Source of the DNA: Flammeovirga sp. EKP202 | Lineage (GTDB): Bacteria; Bacteroidota; Bacteroidia; Cytophagales; Flammeovirgaceae | Assembly: GCF_014534745.1 (NCBI RefSeq) | Contig: NZ_JACVVP010000016.1 | Span: 1-64,000 of the forward strand | Direction of reading: 5' to 3' | DNA: 64,000 nt | Part shown: positions 35,902-44,755 of the stretch, one piece after another | Numbering within the stretch: position 1 is the stretch's first letter | Layout of the letters: every line of letters starts with the position of its first letter | The notes under the pieces: generated by a model | Told to the model about the DNA's origin: nothing | The model's database searches: none | The model's input: only the letters and a program-made list of their open reading frames with translations | Made by a program: the position numbers and the translations under genes

Positions 35902-36333
35902 ATGAACTTAAGTGTCAAATTAATTTTAGCATCTCTTTTACTTACTTCATTGTTTTCTTGTACTTCGGCTACAGATGAAATATCTCCTGAAGTTTCCAAT
36001 TCTAACCGTTTACCAAGAATTGATAGCTCTCCTCAAAATGCATTCATGACGATTGAATTAGTACCCAATGGCGATGTATGTAACAATAACATCATTGCGA
36101 ATGTAGAGCTTATCTCTTCTACAGGTTTTGAATTCAAACAAAATATTCAAGCAAAAGACGGCGTATTAACATTTTCATTGGACAACAATTTTGTAGGTGG
36201 AAGCTACGCAGTGACTTTCAAAACTATTGATGATGAAGAATTAATGGGTTCAACTTCATTTTATTTAACATCAGATGATTTGAAGAAAGAATATTACACT
36301 AAAACTGTTGAATATAGTAATTGTAATTTCTAA
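35902..36333 (+). CDS. small lipoprotein, unknown
   Basis: This is a 143-residue predicted lipoprotein: the leader ends in LLTSLFSC with C20 lipidated, and the acidic TDEISPE linker follows. Two further cysteines (near residues 67 and 141) could form a disulfide. The compact beta-rich remainder resembles small Ig-like Bacteroidota lipoproteins. The ATG at 35902 is chosen because the 64-residue upstream extension of this frame crosses the repeat operator and is non-protein-like. It lies upstream of the histidine-kinase operon and may report to or be regulated by it. Confidence 0.75.
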   Translation: MNLSVKLILASLLLTSLFSCTSATDEISPEVSNSNRLPRIDSSPQNAFMTIELVPNGDVCNNNIIANVELISSTGFEFKQNIQAKDGVLTFSLDNNFVGGSYAVTFKTIDDEELMGSTSFYLTSDDLKKEYYTKTVEYSNCNF

Positions 36334-36423
36334 ATTGAAAAACCTATTTCGAACAAAAGACACCCTGTAACTTTATTTATTTAGAATAACTTTTGTTCTA
36401 AGAGAAAAGACTTTTCTGAATCT

Positions 36424-36475
36424 AAGAGTGTTTTAAAATCTCAATTTGGTTTTGAAACACTCTTTCTTAATTTTT
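36424..36475 (+). terminator. terminator-like hairpin abutting the histidine-kinase start
   Basis: AAGAGTGTTT (36424-36433) pairs with AAACACTCTT (36455-36464), followed by TCTTAATTTTT. Only five bases separate this tail from the kinase ATG, so it either ends the lipoprotein transcript or acts as a leader attenuator for the kinase operon. Confidence 0.7.
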
Positions 36476-36480
36476 GACAG

Positions 36481-37506
36481 ATGCCTTTAAGAAGTTTTTA
36501 TTTTTTTACGATTGCATTTTATTATTTAGTCTTTTTCGTTATTGAATTCTTCACGGATTACAGAGCTGAATCAGATCATCAATGGTTAGGACTAAATTAT
36601 TTGTTAGTACTTGCTTTAGCTACAACATTTTTAAAATGTTTTGGAGCCATTTTTTTTGCTAGGATTTCTAAATATGTATTGATCAAAAAAAGCAGTATTC
36701 TAGCTTTTATTATTCTTTTTTCAGGCTTTCTATTAATACTGTTCCTTTACAGTGAAATGACTTGGGTTTATCGTTGGAGTTATTTTTTAGAAGATTTCAG
36801 AGGTCCTTTTTATAATATCTACAACCTACAGGCTGCACTTATTCCTTATTTCATTGGCATCTGTATTGAGATTGTTTTTGAATACCTCAAACAATACAAT
36901 GAACAACAAAGTCTAAAACTTGAAAAGACTAAGGCTGAATTAAGTTTTCTGAAGGCTCAAATAAGTCCTCATTTTTTATTCAATACTATCAATACTATTT
37001 TTTGGTTGATTATAAAAGATCCCAAAGGTGCCCAGGAGTTATTATTGAAATTAAGTGATATGCTCCGTTATCAATTGTATGAATGTGATCATGATTTTGT
37101 TCCTATTCAAAAGGAAATTGATTACCTCACTCATCTTTGTAAAGTGCAAGGTTACAGAAAAGGAAAGAAAGTAAAAATCACGACCGAATTTGATTGTGAA
37201 GATACTGTTTTTCAAATTCCACCATTATTATTTTTACCATTGGTGGAGAATGCAATGAAATATGTATCCCAAAAAGACGATAAAGAGAACTATATTTCTA
37301 TTTTTTTAAGACAGAGAAGCAACCTTGTTAGTTTTGAAATTGTCAATTCTACAGACAATAGTCATATTGAATTAGAAGAAGACAAAAAGTACAGTGGTAT
37401 TGGTCTTTCGAATATCAAAAAGCGACTTTCTCTTATTTATGGAAATAATTATAAATTCTCTACCTCTTTAATCAACAACGTATATTATGCAAAAATCGAA
37501 TTCTAA
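36481..37506 (+). CDS. LytS/YehU-type sensor histidine kinase
   Basis: This 341-residue inner-membrane kinase has four predicted membrane spans (about 4-22, 38-60, 72-91, 118-136) and no extracellular sensor domain of note. A short coiled coil leads to the His_kinase domain with phospho-accepting H164 in ISPHFLFNTINT. An HATPase region follows, with PLVENAMKY (N-box) and SGIGLSNIKKRL (G-box). It overlaps its response regulator by 20 bases, so the two form a cognate pair. Confidence 0.93.
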   Translation: MPLRSFYFFTIAFYYLVFFVIEFFTDYRAESDHQWLGLNYLLVLALATTFLKCFGAIFFARISKYVLIKKSSILAFIILFSGFLLILFLYSEMTWVYRWSYFLEDFRGPFYNIYNLQAALIPYFIGICIEIVFEYLKQYNEQQSLKLEKTKAELSFLKAQISPHFLFNTINTIFWLIIKDPKGAQELLLKLSDMLRYQLYECDHDFVPIQKEIDYLTHLCKVQGYRKGKKVKITTEFDCEDTVFQIPPLLFLPLVENAMKYVSQKDDKENYISIFLRQRSNLVSFEIVNSTDNSHIELEEDKKYSGIGLSNIKKRLSLIYGNNYKFSTSLINNVYYAKIEF

Positions 37507-38215
37507 GATCCGATGTCTCATTGTAGATGATGAAGAACTAGCACGTGATGGAATGGCTCATTATGTATCTCAAGTTCCTTTTCTAGAAACCATCGCTATT
37601 TGCGAAAGTGCCATGGAAGCTCAACAAGTTTTGGATGAACAACCTGTTGATTTATGTTTTTGTGATATTAATATGCCCTACCTTTCTGGCATTGATTGGG
37701 TAAGATCCATGAAAAACCCACCGATGGTCATCTTCACAACAGCTTATTCTGAATTTGCGATTCAAAGTTATGAAGTCAATACGCTCGATTATCTCTTAAA
37801 ACCGATATCCTTTGATCGTTTTTATAAAAGTTGTCTCAAAGCAAAAGAAGCTTTCAATACGACTCAAAAAGAGGAAGAATTTGATGATTTTATTTTTGTA
37901 AAAGTAGATCTTCAAATCAAAAAAATTTGGTGTAAAGACATTAAGTATATTGAATCTCAAAACAACTACATTAATATTGTCACCACAAAAGGCAACTTCC
38001 TCACCCTACTTACTTTAAAAGAAGTCCAAGAAAACCTTCCTTCTTACTTTTTAAAAGTTCAAAAATCCTTTATCATCAATATTCATTTTGTAGAGGCCAT
38101 TGAAGGAAATAGTGTTGTGATTGCTGACACCTTAATCAGCATTAGTAGAAATAATAAGAACGACATCTTCGATACTTTAACGCAAGGAAAGTTTATCCTC
38201 AAAAATTCTAAATGA
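37487..38215 (+). CDS. LytTR-family response regulator
   Basis: This is a 242-residue regulator. The receiver domain (10-125) has acidic pocket D14/D15/E16 and phospho-acceptor D60 in CDINMP, with T and K in their usual places (FTTAYS, LLKPIS). The LytTR DNA-binding domain (about 140-240) is marked by DIKYIESQNNYINI and FLKVQKSFIINI. It binds direct-repeat sites; one candidate lies upstream of the nearby lipoprotein gene. It is translationally coupled at both ends (20-base overlap with the kinase, 4-base with the next gene). Confidence 0.94.
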   Translation: MQKSNSKIRCLIVDDEELARDGMAHYVSQVPFLETIAICESAMEAQQVLDEQPVDLCFCDINMPYLSGIDWVRSMKNPPMVIFTTAYSEFAIQSYEVNTLDYLLKPISFDRFYKSCLKAKEAFNTTQKEEEFDDFIFVKVDLQIKKIWCKDIKYIESQNNYINIVTTKGNFLTLLTLKEVQENLPSYFLKVQKSFIINIHFVEAIEGNSVVIADTLISISRNNKNDIFDTLTQGKFILKNSK

Positions 38216-39456
38216 AAAACACTCTACTCCATATAGTTCTATTTTTATTCCTTTTTGGGTGTACACATACTCCTATTGGTTACCTTATTACCAAGAATGA
38301 CAAAGAATTGATAGGGTATTATGAAGAGAATGATAACATTGTTTTCAACATTAAGCACTCAGACATCATTAATTATCTAGACATTTCAGAAACGGATTTT
38401 TACACTTCACCTTACACTCCAAACTTTAATAACTGGGAAAAATACCTTATTAAGAAAGAAGATGTAGTTATTAATGAACTTCACTTAATTGGCTCATTTA
38501 ATGATTACAAAATTGATTCTTCCTACTTAATGAAAAAGAAAGCTGATCATTGGGAGCTTATTGTACCCAAAAAGAAAATTTTACCTGCCAGTGGTGATTT
38601 CAATTTCATGGTTAATAAAAAATACCTCATTACCCCCAACCATTACAATTCTCTTAATACACATGTACCCGTTTTTGTTGAAAAAGATTTAAGACGAATG
38701 TATATCATATGGCTCATGTATATCATTGAGCCCAAAGAGCAAATGGGATATGTAACAACGGATGATAGTATTACATTCATTTTTAATCCAGAAGAATATT
38801 CGTTAAGTAATAATAACTATGGTGTACAATCAGCTTATGATCCCGACTTAATCGGTAAAGTACAAGTAGCTGGAAGTTTTAACTCATGGAGTGAATATTT
38901 CACGATGGAGAAAAAAGGGGAATTGTATTATTTCTCCTTACCTATTGATGAAAACATCAATAATTGGGGTGAATTTAAGTTCATCGTCAATGATCATAAC
39001 TGGGTAAATCCTCCTTTTGAAGCAAGAAATAAATTAGGGCATTTTATGGGAATGCGTCATTACAATTTCACTTATAAAACCAACTACAATCATCAGGTTA
39101 TGGGTTATAGTATTCAAAAAGACGATGTTATTTTTGAATGGAAGTTAAACGACAACGACCTTATGACCTATTATCAAAGATCGGAAGCTAGACAATTCAA
39201 TATTAGAAATATGTATTTATATGCTAGTTTTCTAGAAAAGGAAAATAGTCATAAAATATTAATGGAAGAAGTTGGATATCGACATTACAGAATCGCATTT
39301 AAGAAAAATACATTTGAAAAAGGAAAGCATTACACTTTCAATTTTATGGTCAATGGACTACTTGAACTAACCCCAAATTATGGAGCTTCCAATCTTACAA
39401 GAACTGCTTTGTGGGATGAAACCCAAACAGTTCGATATGATTTTCTCCTTAATTGA
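38212..39456 (+). CDS. lipoprotein with repeated E-set (glycogen-binding-like) domains
   Basis: This is a 414-residue lipoprotein (lipobox FLFGC, C17), coupled by ATGA overlap to the LytTR regulator. It contains three related blocks: each has an immunoglobulin-like early-set segment (LIGSFNDY near residue 85, VAGSFNSW near 220, YLYASF near 340). Each block ends in a phenylalanine-rich strand such as FNFMVNKKYL, FKFIVNDHNWV or FNFMVNGLLEL followed by a TPN/NPP loop. This is the CBM48/AMPK-beta-like fold, which binds alpha-glucans or proteins. It is the third gene of a kinase-regulator operon, so it may be an accessory sensor; the ligand is unknown. Confidence 0.8.
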   Translation: MKNTLLHIVLFLFLFGCTHTPIGYLITKNDKELIGYYEENDNIVFNIKHSDIINYLDISETDFYTSPYTPNFNNWEKYLIKKEDVVINELHLIGSFNDYKIDSSYLMKKKADHWELIVPKKKILPASGDFNFMVNKKYLITPNHYNSLNTHVPVFVEKDLRRMYIIWLMYIIEPKEQMGYVTTDDSITFIFNPEEYSLSNNNYGVQSAYDPDLIGKVQVAGSFNSWSEYFTMEKKGELYYFSLPIDENINNWGEFKFIVNDHNWVNPPFEARNKLGHFMGMRHYNFTYKTNYNHQVMGYSIQKDDVIFEWKLNDNDLMTYYQRSEARQFNIRNMYLYASFLEKENSHKILMEEVGYRHYRIAFKKNTFEKGKHYTFNFMVNGLLELTPNYGASNLTRTALWDETQTVRYDFLLN

Positions 39457-39460
39457 ATAA

Positions 39461-41356
39461 CTAATCCGTAGGCAAGAAAGTAGGCAATAGCAATTTTGAT
39501 TCTTTGTTTTTTGCCTTCAATGTTTTCAACCTAAACTTGGATACTGTGTTTCTAGACATTCCAATTTCATCTGATAATTGCTGAATACTAAATTCCTCAT
39601 CGAAATTGGATATAATATAAGACAAATAGAATGCTTTGGTTAAATCAAACTTTAAGCTATGGAAAATTGTATTACTAGTGACAGACTCATTATAACCACA
39701 CTTTGTGCATCGTTTTGAAAACTGTTTAGTCCCGTCAGAATAGGTATGATTACCACATTGTTTACAAGTAAAACCTCCTTTCCACTTTTGTTTTTCAAGA
39801 TACCTTAAACACGATAATTGATCAGGAAAAAGTTCTTCAAATTCTTTATGGCTTAGCCTTTTATTTGTAAACCTTCTTTCCCTCTCTTGCTTGATCTCCC
39901 CTTTTAAGTTGTAGTTATTTACATCAAGAACACGATTAAGTTTGTCTAGCTTTTCTGTTTTATCCTGTAGTTCTTTATTCAGAGTACTCAGTTCAGCTTC
40001 TCTTTTCTGTAAAGAGGATGTCCTCTCTTGTACTTTCTCTTCCAACTCATTATTTACCTTCTCACTCAAAATCATTGTTTTCTTCTGTTCCTCAATGACT
40101 TTGTTTTGCATTTCTTCTTTTTCAGATTGATGCTGAATGATCTCCTTTTGAGCAATTCTTTCTCTTTCCTTTAAAAGTCTCAAACTATCATAAAGTCCAT
40201 AAGAGAACAATAACATTTCTAGTAAAATAGAAATTCTAAGACTGTATAAAGTATATGTATTGAAAGGAACAATAGCATACCATTTTAAAAGCCAAATAAA
40301 GAAACCAAAGAAAAATATGATCAAGCCAAAGATAAAATAAGGAGATATTTTTTTGTATTCCCTATAGGCTTTGACAACAAAGTAGAGCAGCGTTAAAATT
40401 GTAGTAATTAACAATAAACCTCCCTCTTGTGTACTAAAGAACAGAAGAATTAAAAAGAAGATGACAGTTAAAGCTGACATCAGAATGTTCATTGCCTTTG
40501 AATAAAGCGGATTATCACTTTCATCAGAAATAATTTCCTTGATAAAAAAGGCCAATGACATCGTCATTCCAAAAATAAACAGAAGAGTTGAAAAAGAATT
40601 AACCCAAGGTGCATCAGGCCATACAAACTGAAATCCCATACCATCTCGCGAGGCCGAGTAAAGCATGATAAACACCAAGTGAATAACGTAAAATAAGTAT
40701 TTCTTCTCTCTGATATTTGCAAAAAGCATTAAACTATAGACGATCATCAACGCGAAAGCACCATAGTACAAGCCAAAAAACAAATATTTAAGTGTGGATT
40801 CTTTTATAAATTCGTCACCATTGGTAAGATTAACTAATAAGTCGACTTTATGAGCGGATTGAATTCGGATATAAAGTGGCTGTGTATAATCGATGTTATC
40901 AGCAAGAGGAATAATGTAATTTGTATGTTTAATGTCCCTTTTATCGAAGTCATAATTATCACCCATAAAAATCTTTTCGACTCCACCTTCAACGGTAGGC
41001 AAATAGACAATCATATCATCAATGGTTTGATCATAAAATTCTATTAGCCATTCATAAGAACTAAAAGAGTCAATACTAATATTCAATTGTAGCCAGTAAT
41101 TACCTTCTACATTGAATTTATCCTTACTGTGAGTGGTAGAAGTTTTGAAAGACGGTGATAACTCCAGAATTTCTTCATATGATAATTCCTGAGTGAGGTC
41201 CACCCAAAAAGGGATTTGACCTAAATCCAAAACCTTACTATACGCAGAATCATAAAGATGAATAACATCCTTATGATTCTGTCCATAAATTTCATTTTTC
41301 GATAAAAGAAATGCCGTAATTAATAAAGCAAATGTAAATAGTTTCTTATTTATCAT
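39461..41356 (-). CDS. 7TM-DISM receptor fused to IS1595-transposase-type zinc ribbon and HTH
   Basis: This is a 631-residue membrane protein. A signal peptide (1-26) leads to a 7TMR-DISMED2 periplasmic beta-jellyroll (about 30-175, with NYWLQLNIS). Seven membrane spans follow (about 185-385, beginning GLYYGAFALMIVYSLMLF), then a coiled coil of about 110 residues. The unusual C-terminus is a zinc ribbon with C531-x2-C534 and C550-x2-C553, followed by SNTIFHSLKFDLTKAF, then a helix-turn-helix (about 585-612, IQQLSDEIGMSRNTVSKF). That order, CxxC..CxxC..NTIF..., matches the N-terminal DNA-recognition part of IS1595-family transposases; no DDE catalytic domain is present. The ATG at 41356 gives an ATGA overlap with the upstream receptor, supporting this start. 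Confidence 0.88.
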   Translation of the reverse strand: MINKKLFTFALLITAFLLSKNEIYGQNHKDVIHLYDSAYSKVLDLGQIPFWVDLTQELSYEEILELSPSFKTSTTHSKDKFNVEGNYWLQLNISIDSFSSYEWLIEFYDQTIDDMIVYLPTVEGGVEKIFMGDNYDFDKRDIKHTNYIIPLADNIDYTQPLYIRIQSAHKVDLLVNLTNGDEFIKESTLKYLFFGLYYGAFALMIVYSLMLFANIREKKYLFYVIHLVFIMLYSASRDGMGFQFVWPDAPWVNSFSTLLFIFGMTMSLAFFIKEIISDESDNPLYSKAMNILMSALTVIFFLILLFFSTQEGGLLLITTILTLLYFVVKAYREYKKISPYFIFGLIIFFFGFFIWLLKWYAIVPFNTYTLYSLRISILLEMLLFSYGLYDSLRLLKERERIAQKEIIQHQSEKEEMQNKVIEEQKKTMILSEKVNNELEEKVQERTSSLQKREAELSTLNKELQDKTEKLDKLNRVLDVNNYNLKGEIKQERERRFTNKRLSHKEFEELFPDQLSCLRYLEKQKWKGGFTCKQCGNHTYSDGTKQFSKRCTKCGYNESVTSNTIFHSLKFDLTKAFYLSYIISNFDEEFSIQQLSDEIGMSRNTVSKFRLKTLKAKNKESKLLLPTFLPTD

Positions 41357-43671
41357 ACAGAGAAAAACGACCATGAGAATCCTAACTTAACTGTTGTAGG
41401 CAAATCTACAACATTTGATGATTCAAATGTACGTGAAATATTACTTCTATATATTTTTCTAGTAGAGAAAATATCAACAGCAGTAAGCCAAAGCCTACCT
41501 TTTCCCTCATATATACTCTTTGAAACCGAAGCATCAACTCCGGAAGCAGGGGTCATTGTACCATTGTAGCGTATAGTTTGTGATAGGTAGTACCCCGTTA
41601 ATCTAACTCTAAAGCCATTTAAAAGATTGGCTTTGTATGTCATCTTACCATTGAACATTGTCTGTGACAATGGAAAATCTCCAGTTCTAGTATTATACAT
41701 ATCATGGTAAAGATCACCTGAAAGAATAATACGATGTTTTTTACTTAACTGATATTGAACATAGATATTTGTACCAACTGTATATTTATCAACGATATTG
41801 GCAAAAGTTGAATAAATTGTATCTCCTTTGTTCTCGAAAACTCTTTCTACTCCGTCAATTGTACTTCTGAAAAACACCCCACCTCTTGTTGAGAAATTGT
41901 CTTGATGATTTGTTACATCAAGCACTAATTTTTGTTTCTTTTGAAGTGTTAGATTAGGGTTACCCGAACTAATGAATAAAGGGTTACTATCGTTAATCGT
42001 AGGGTTCAGCATCCACTCTGGAGGTGTATTCATTCTAAAAGAATAAGCAATTCGTCCCATCCAGTTTTCATTAAACTTTTTATTCAAGCTTGCATTAGGG
42101 TTAAAAACCCAAAAGTTATTTTGAGTACTGAAAGTATCTTCAAGATTTTCAATATCAGAATTGATCACTGAATTTTCTGCTATACCTCCCACGTTTAAAG
42201 TTAGATCATTCACAAACTTATACTTGTATTGGAAATAAGCCGTGAACTTTTGGTTTAAATAGTCTGTATTTTGATAACCTAAACCTCTATTGGTTTCCTC
42301 ACCATCTTCATCTCTATTATAAAAACGTTCGGTGTTGGTTTGTATTTTTGTCTGATTTCTAAAACCAGTAGTTAAGATACTACTTGGATTAAATGGATGA
42401 ACATATTTTACGTTTGCAAATAGGTTTTTACTTGGTCGATCTCTTTCAGTTAATCTTTCATCATTGTAACGTAGTTCATCTGTATCCAAATACAATGTAT
42501 TTGTTTGGTTCGTATTTAATTGATCATAGTCATCGATAGAAAATCGAATTGTAGTTAAAAACTTTCGACCCTCCGTCATAAAATGCTTATCATAATTCAA
42601 TTGAGCCTGTAATCTTTTCGTTAGCCTATTATTTGAAGCCGTACGATAATTAATTCTAGGATTAATATTATCAGGATCTATATTTTGAACAAGTTCTTCT
42701 TCTTCACTTTCAGTCGTGTTTTCTCTGTGAGAATAACTCAGATTAAATCGAAGTTTATCGTTCACTGACAATGCATAAGAAGATGACCAATTGGCATTGA
42801 ACATTTTTAAACCTTGAGTATACTCACTCTCATTTTCACGAGTATTTGAACCATAATTTAATCGTTCTGAAGAATTTTTGTAAGGAAGTTCGTTTTGAAT
42901 GTAGCGAACATTGACTGTGGTAGACCATTTGTCGCCTGATCTTGAAATATTAAAACCGGCTTTTGCTTGTGTAGGCATACCACCTTCTACATAAATTCTG
43001 GCATTGTTACCGAGTTTTACATTTTCTTTCAATACAATATTAATGGCTGTAGTCGCTGAAGTATATTCAGCTGGAGGATTGTTAAGAAGTTCAACCCTTT
43101 CAATTAGTTGCATAGGAATATCTTCCAAAGGGTTTTCTAAGCTGGATTCTTCCCCGTTTACGAGAATCACCACCTGTTCACCGTTTGAGGTGACTTCACC
43201 ATTTTCGTCCATTGTAATAGAAGGCATACCCGAGACAATATCTTCCATATTGGCTCCCCCACCTTCTTCAACATTAAAACTCATTCCGTCTGCCGTCATA
43301 TTGACAGACTCTTTTTCGGCTGTAACAGTTACACCTTCCAATTCTGTAATGGTTGATTTAAGTAGAATTTGTCCCAACGAGATATCTAAATCATCATTTA
43401 CAGTAATAATCCTGCTATTTAATTTATAGCCGGTGTAATGAAACTGAAGCTCATAGTCTCCTTTTTCCTTTACTTCTAGCGTAAATTTTCCATCAAAATC
43501 AGTGCTTACAATTGCAATAGTTGCATCAGCTTGCTTACAAGAAACATTCACAAACGGTAATGATTCTTTCGTGTCACCATCTATAACTTCTCCTGAAATG
43601 TTTTGAGAATAAGCTGTTAAGATAGATAAATGAAAAAATGTAATTGTTATAAGTAGTAATCTAAACATCAT
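41353..43671 (-). CDS. TonB-dependent-receptor-like outer-membrane beta-barrel protein
   Basis: This is a 772-residue outer-membrane protein with a signal peptide of about 22 residues. A carboxypeptidase-regulatory-like beta-sandwich (about 24-110, opening NISGEVIDGDTKESLPFVNV) is followed by a plug (115-215, with DIVSGMPSITMDENGEV) and then a barrel running to the end. The family is the OMP_b-brl_3 branch, which lacks a SusD partner. It is the first gene of the operon and shares a 4-base overlap with the 7TM-DISM fusion gene. The substrate is unknown. Two ATGs (43671 and 43668) are equivalent starts. Confidence 0.88.
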   Translation of the reverse strand: MMFRLLLITITFFHLSILTAYSQNISGEVIDGDTKESLPFVNVSCKQADATIAIVSTDFDGKFTLEVKEKGDYELQFHYTGYKLNSRIITVNDDLDISLGQILLKSTITELEGVTVTAEKESVNMTADGMSFNVEEGGGANMEDIVSGMPSITMDENGEVTSNGEQVVILVNGEESSLENPLEDIPMQLIERVELLNNPPAEYTSATTAINIVLKENVKLGNNARIYVEGGMPTQAKAGFNISRSGDKWSTTVNVRYIQNELPYKNSSERLNYGSNTRENESEYTQGLKMFNANWSSSYALSVNDKLRFNLSYSHRENTTESEEEELVQNIDPDNINPRINYRTASNNRLTKRLQAQLNYDKHFMTEGRKFLTTIRFSIDDYDQLNTNQTNTLYLDTDELRYNDERLTERDRPSKNLFANVKYVHPFNPSSILTTGFRNQTKIQTNTERFYNRDEDGEETNRGLGYQNTDYLNQKFTAYFQYKYKFVNDLTLNVGGIAENSVINSDIENLEDTFSTQNNFWVFNPNASLNKKFNENWMGRIAYSFRMNTPPEWMLNPTINDSNPLFISSGNPNLTLQKKQKLVLDVTNHQDNFSTRGGVFFRSTIDGVERVFENKGDTIYSTFANIVDKYTVGTNIYVQYQLSKKHRIILSGDLYHDMYNTRTGDFPLSQTMFNGKMTYKANLLNGFRVRLTGYYLSQTIRYNGTMTPASGVDASVSKSIYEGKGRLWLTAVDIFSTRKIYRSNISRTFESSNVVDLPTTVKLGFSWSFFSV

Positions 43672-44696
43672 CTAGTAATTAATAATAATTTATTTAGTCT
43701 TCGCAGTAGTAATTATGATAAATTTAAGATATAATTGAAATAACTGTATTACAATGACTTATTATTTAATAAATTCTAACAAAAAAGAATACCCTAGATA
43801 GTCAACTACCTAGGGTATATGAGTTAATGTAACTTACATCCTAATCAAATCCATGATAAACACATTCTTGAATTAGGGATAATTAGGTTTAATCAGGAAA
43901 GTAGCTAACCGAAACTCCAAAAACTTCGGTTAGTTACCTATGATCATATATAGGTTTTAGTACATAGTTTTAGCAATTAGCATCTCATTGGTTTTGTTTT
44001 CAGCTAAGTTGTTAAAGGTTCCTTGCTCTATATCGTGGTGAAAAGGAGGTTTAACGCTCCTTTTCTATAAAGTATTTGTTTAGTCCAGTGTAAATTTATG
44101 TTTATACTCAATCTTATCTTATTTTTAATTGGCTTGTAGCTCTCCAATTTTCGAAGAGTAGTTGCCCACTCTTCGATAAATTAGAAATAGATAAAATGAT
44201 AGTTTCTATGTTAGTAGTAGATATATTAAGTGATAATGATTTATGGTTTTAGTTTTAGCTAAGTTTTAAGACTCTATCTGGTTTTGTTTTTAGTATTTAA
44301 TCTTCCTCTCATTAATAGTACAGCAAATCAATTATTGATATAATATCTTTATCTGTTTCACATTTCAAGTATACTAGCTTCAGTTGTTTTTTGATTCATT
44401 TTTCTTGATTTTTCATTGAAAAAACCGAAAAAATGGACACAAAAAAAACATTATAACAACAACAATAAAAACAATCAAAAACACTAAAAAATAGGCTTAT
44501 CCGCATTGTTATGAAGGTTTATAACCACAATAAAAACAATTCAAAAAAAATATGATAAATCTAAAAAAATCAGTAGTACACCATGTTATTCACTATGTAC
44601 AACACCTAGGTTACGATCAATGAACTTTATTAAATATTTTATAATACCTATTATATCTTACCATTCATTCTAAGTCAAAAAAGGAACTCCTTATAA
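43672..44696. other. 1-kb gene-free structured intergenic region
   Basis: No ORF of note is present on either strand. Strong hairpins occur at 43905-43933 (CTAACCGAA with TTCGGTTAG), 44041-44064 (AAAAGGAG with CTCCTTTT), and 44151-44176 (TCGAAGAGT with ACTCTTCGA), plus an intrinsic terminator at 43790. A GGTTTT-x-GTTTT-x-AG motif recurs on the plus strand near 43952, 43990, 44245 and 44280. From 44400 to 44600 the plus strand is A-rich low complexity. Taken together this looks like a leader or a non-coding RNA on the minus strand, but no promoter is proven. Confidence 0.55.
43782..43817 (-). terminator. isolated intrinsic terminator upstream of the receptor operon
   Basis: TACCCTAGATAG (43790-43801) pairs with CTACCTAGGGTA (43806-43817) with one A-C mismatch and a 4-base loop; on the minus strand a TTCTTTTTT tail follows. 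It is about 110 bases upstream of the receptor start and about 880 bases downstream of the copA terminator, so it has no protein gene of its own to end. It is either an attenuator in the receptor leader or the end of a small RNA. Confidence 0.75.
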
Positions 44697-44741
44697 AAAA
44701 ATAGAGCCTCTACTTCAGATTGAAGTAGAGGCTCTATTTTT
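44697..44741 (-). terminator. intrinsic terminator of copA
   Basis: A perfect 21-bp stem (44697-44717 with 44721-44741) has a GAT loop and T-rich flanks on both strands. It works for the minus-strand copA transcript, which ends at 44756. Confidence 0.95.
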
Positions 44742-44755
44742 GGTTGACTATAATC

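Noticed and set aside
43004-43429. 141-residue plus-strand frame inside the outer-membrane receptor gene
   Set aside because: It is antisense to the signature plug region; the Ser/Thr/Pro-rich composition is what antisense of this domain gives.
44462-44540. 14-base direct repeat ACAATAAAAACAAT (44462 and 44527) as a CRISPR-like or att repeat
   Set aside because: Only two copies in A-rich low-complexity DNA, no regular spacing and no cas genes.
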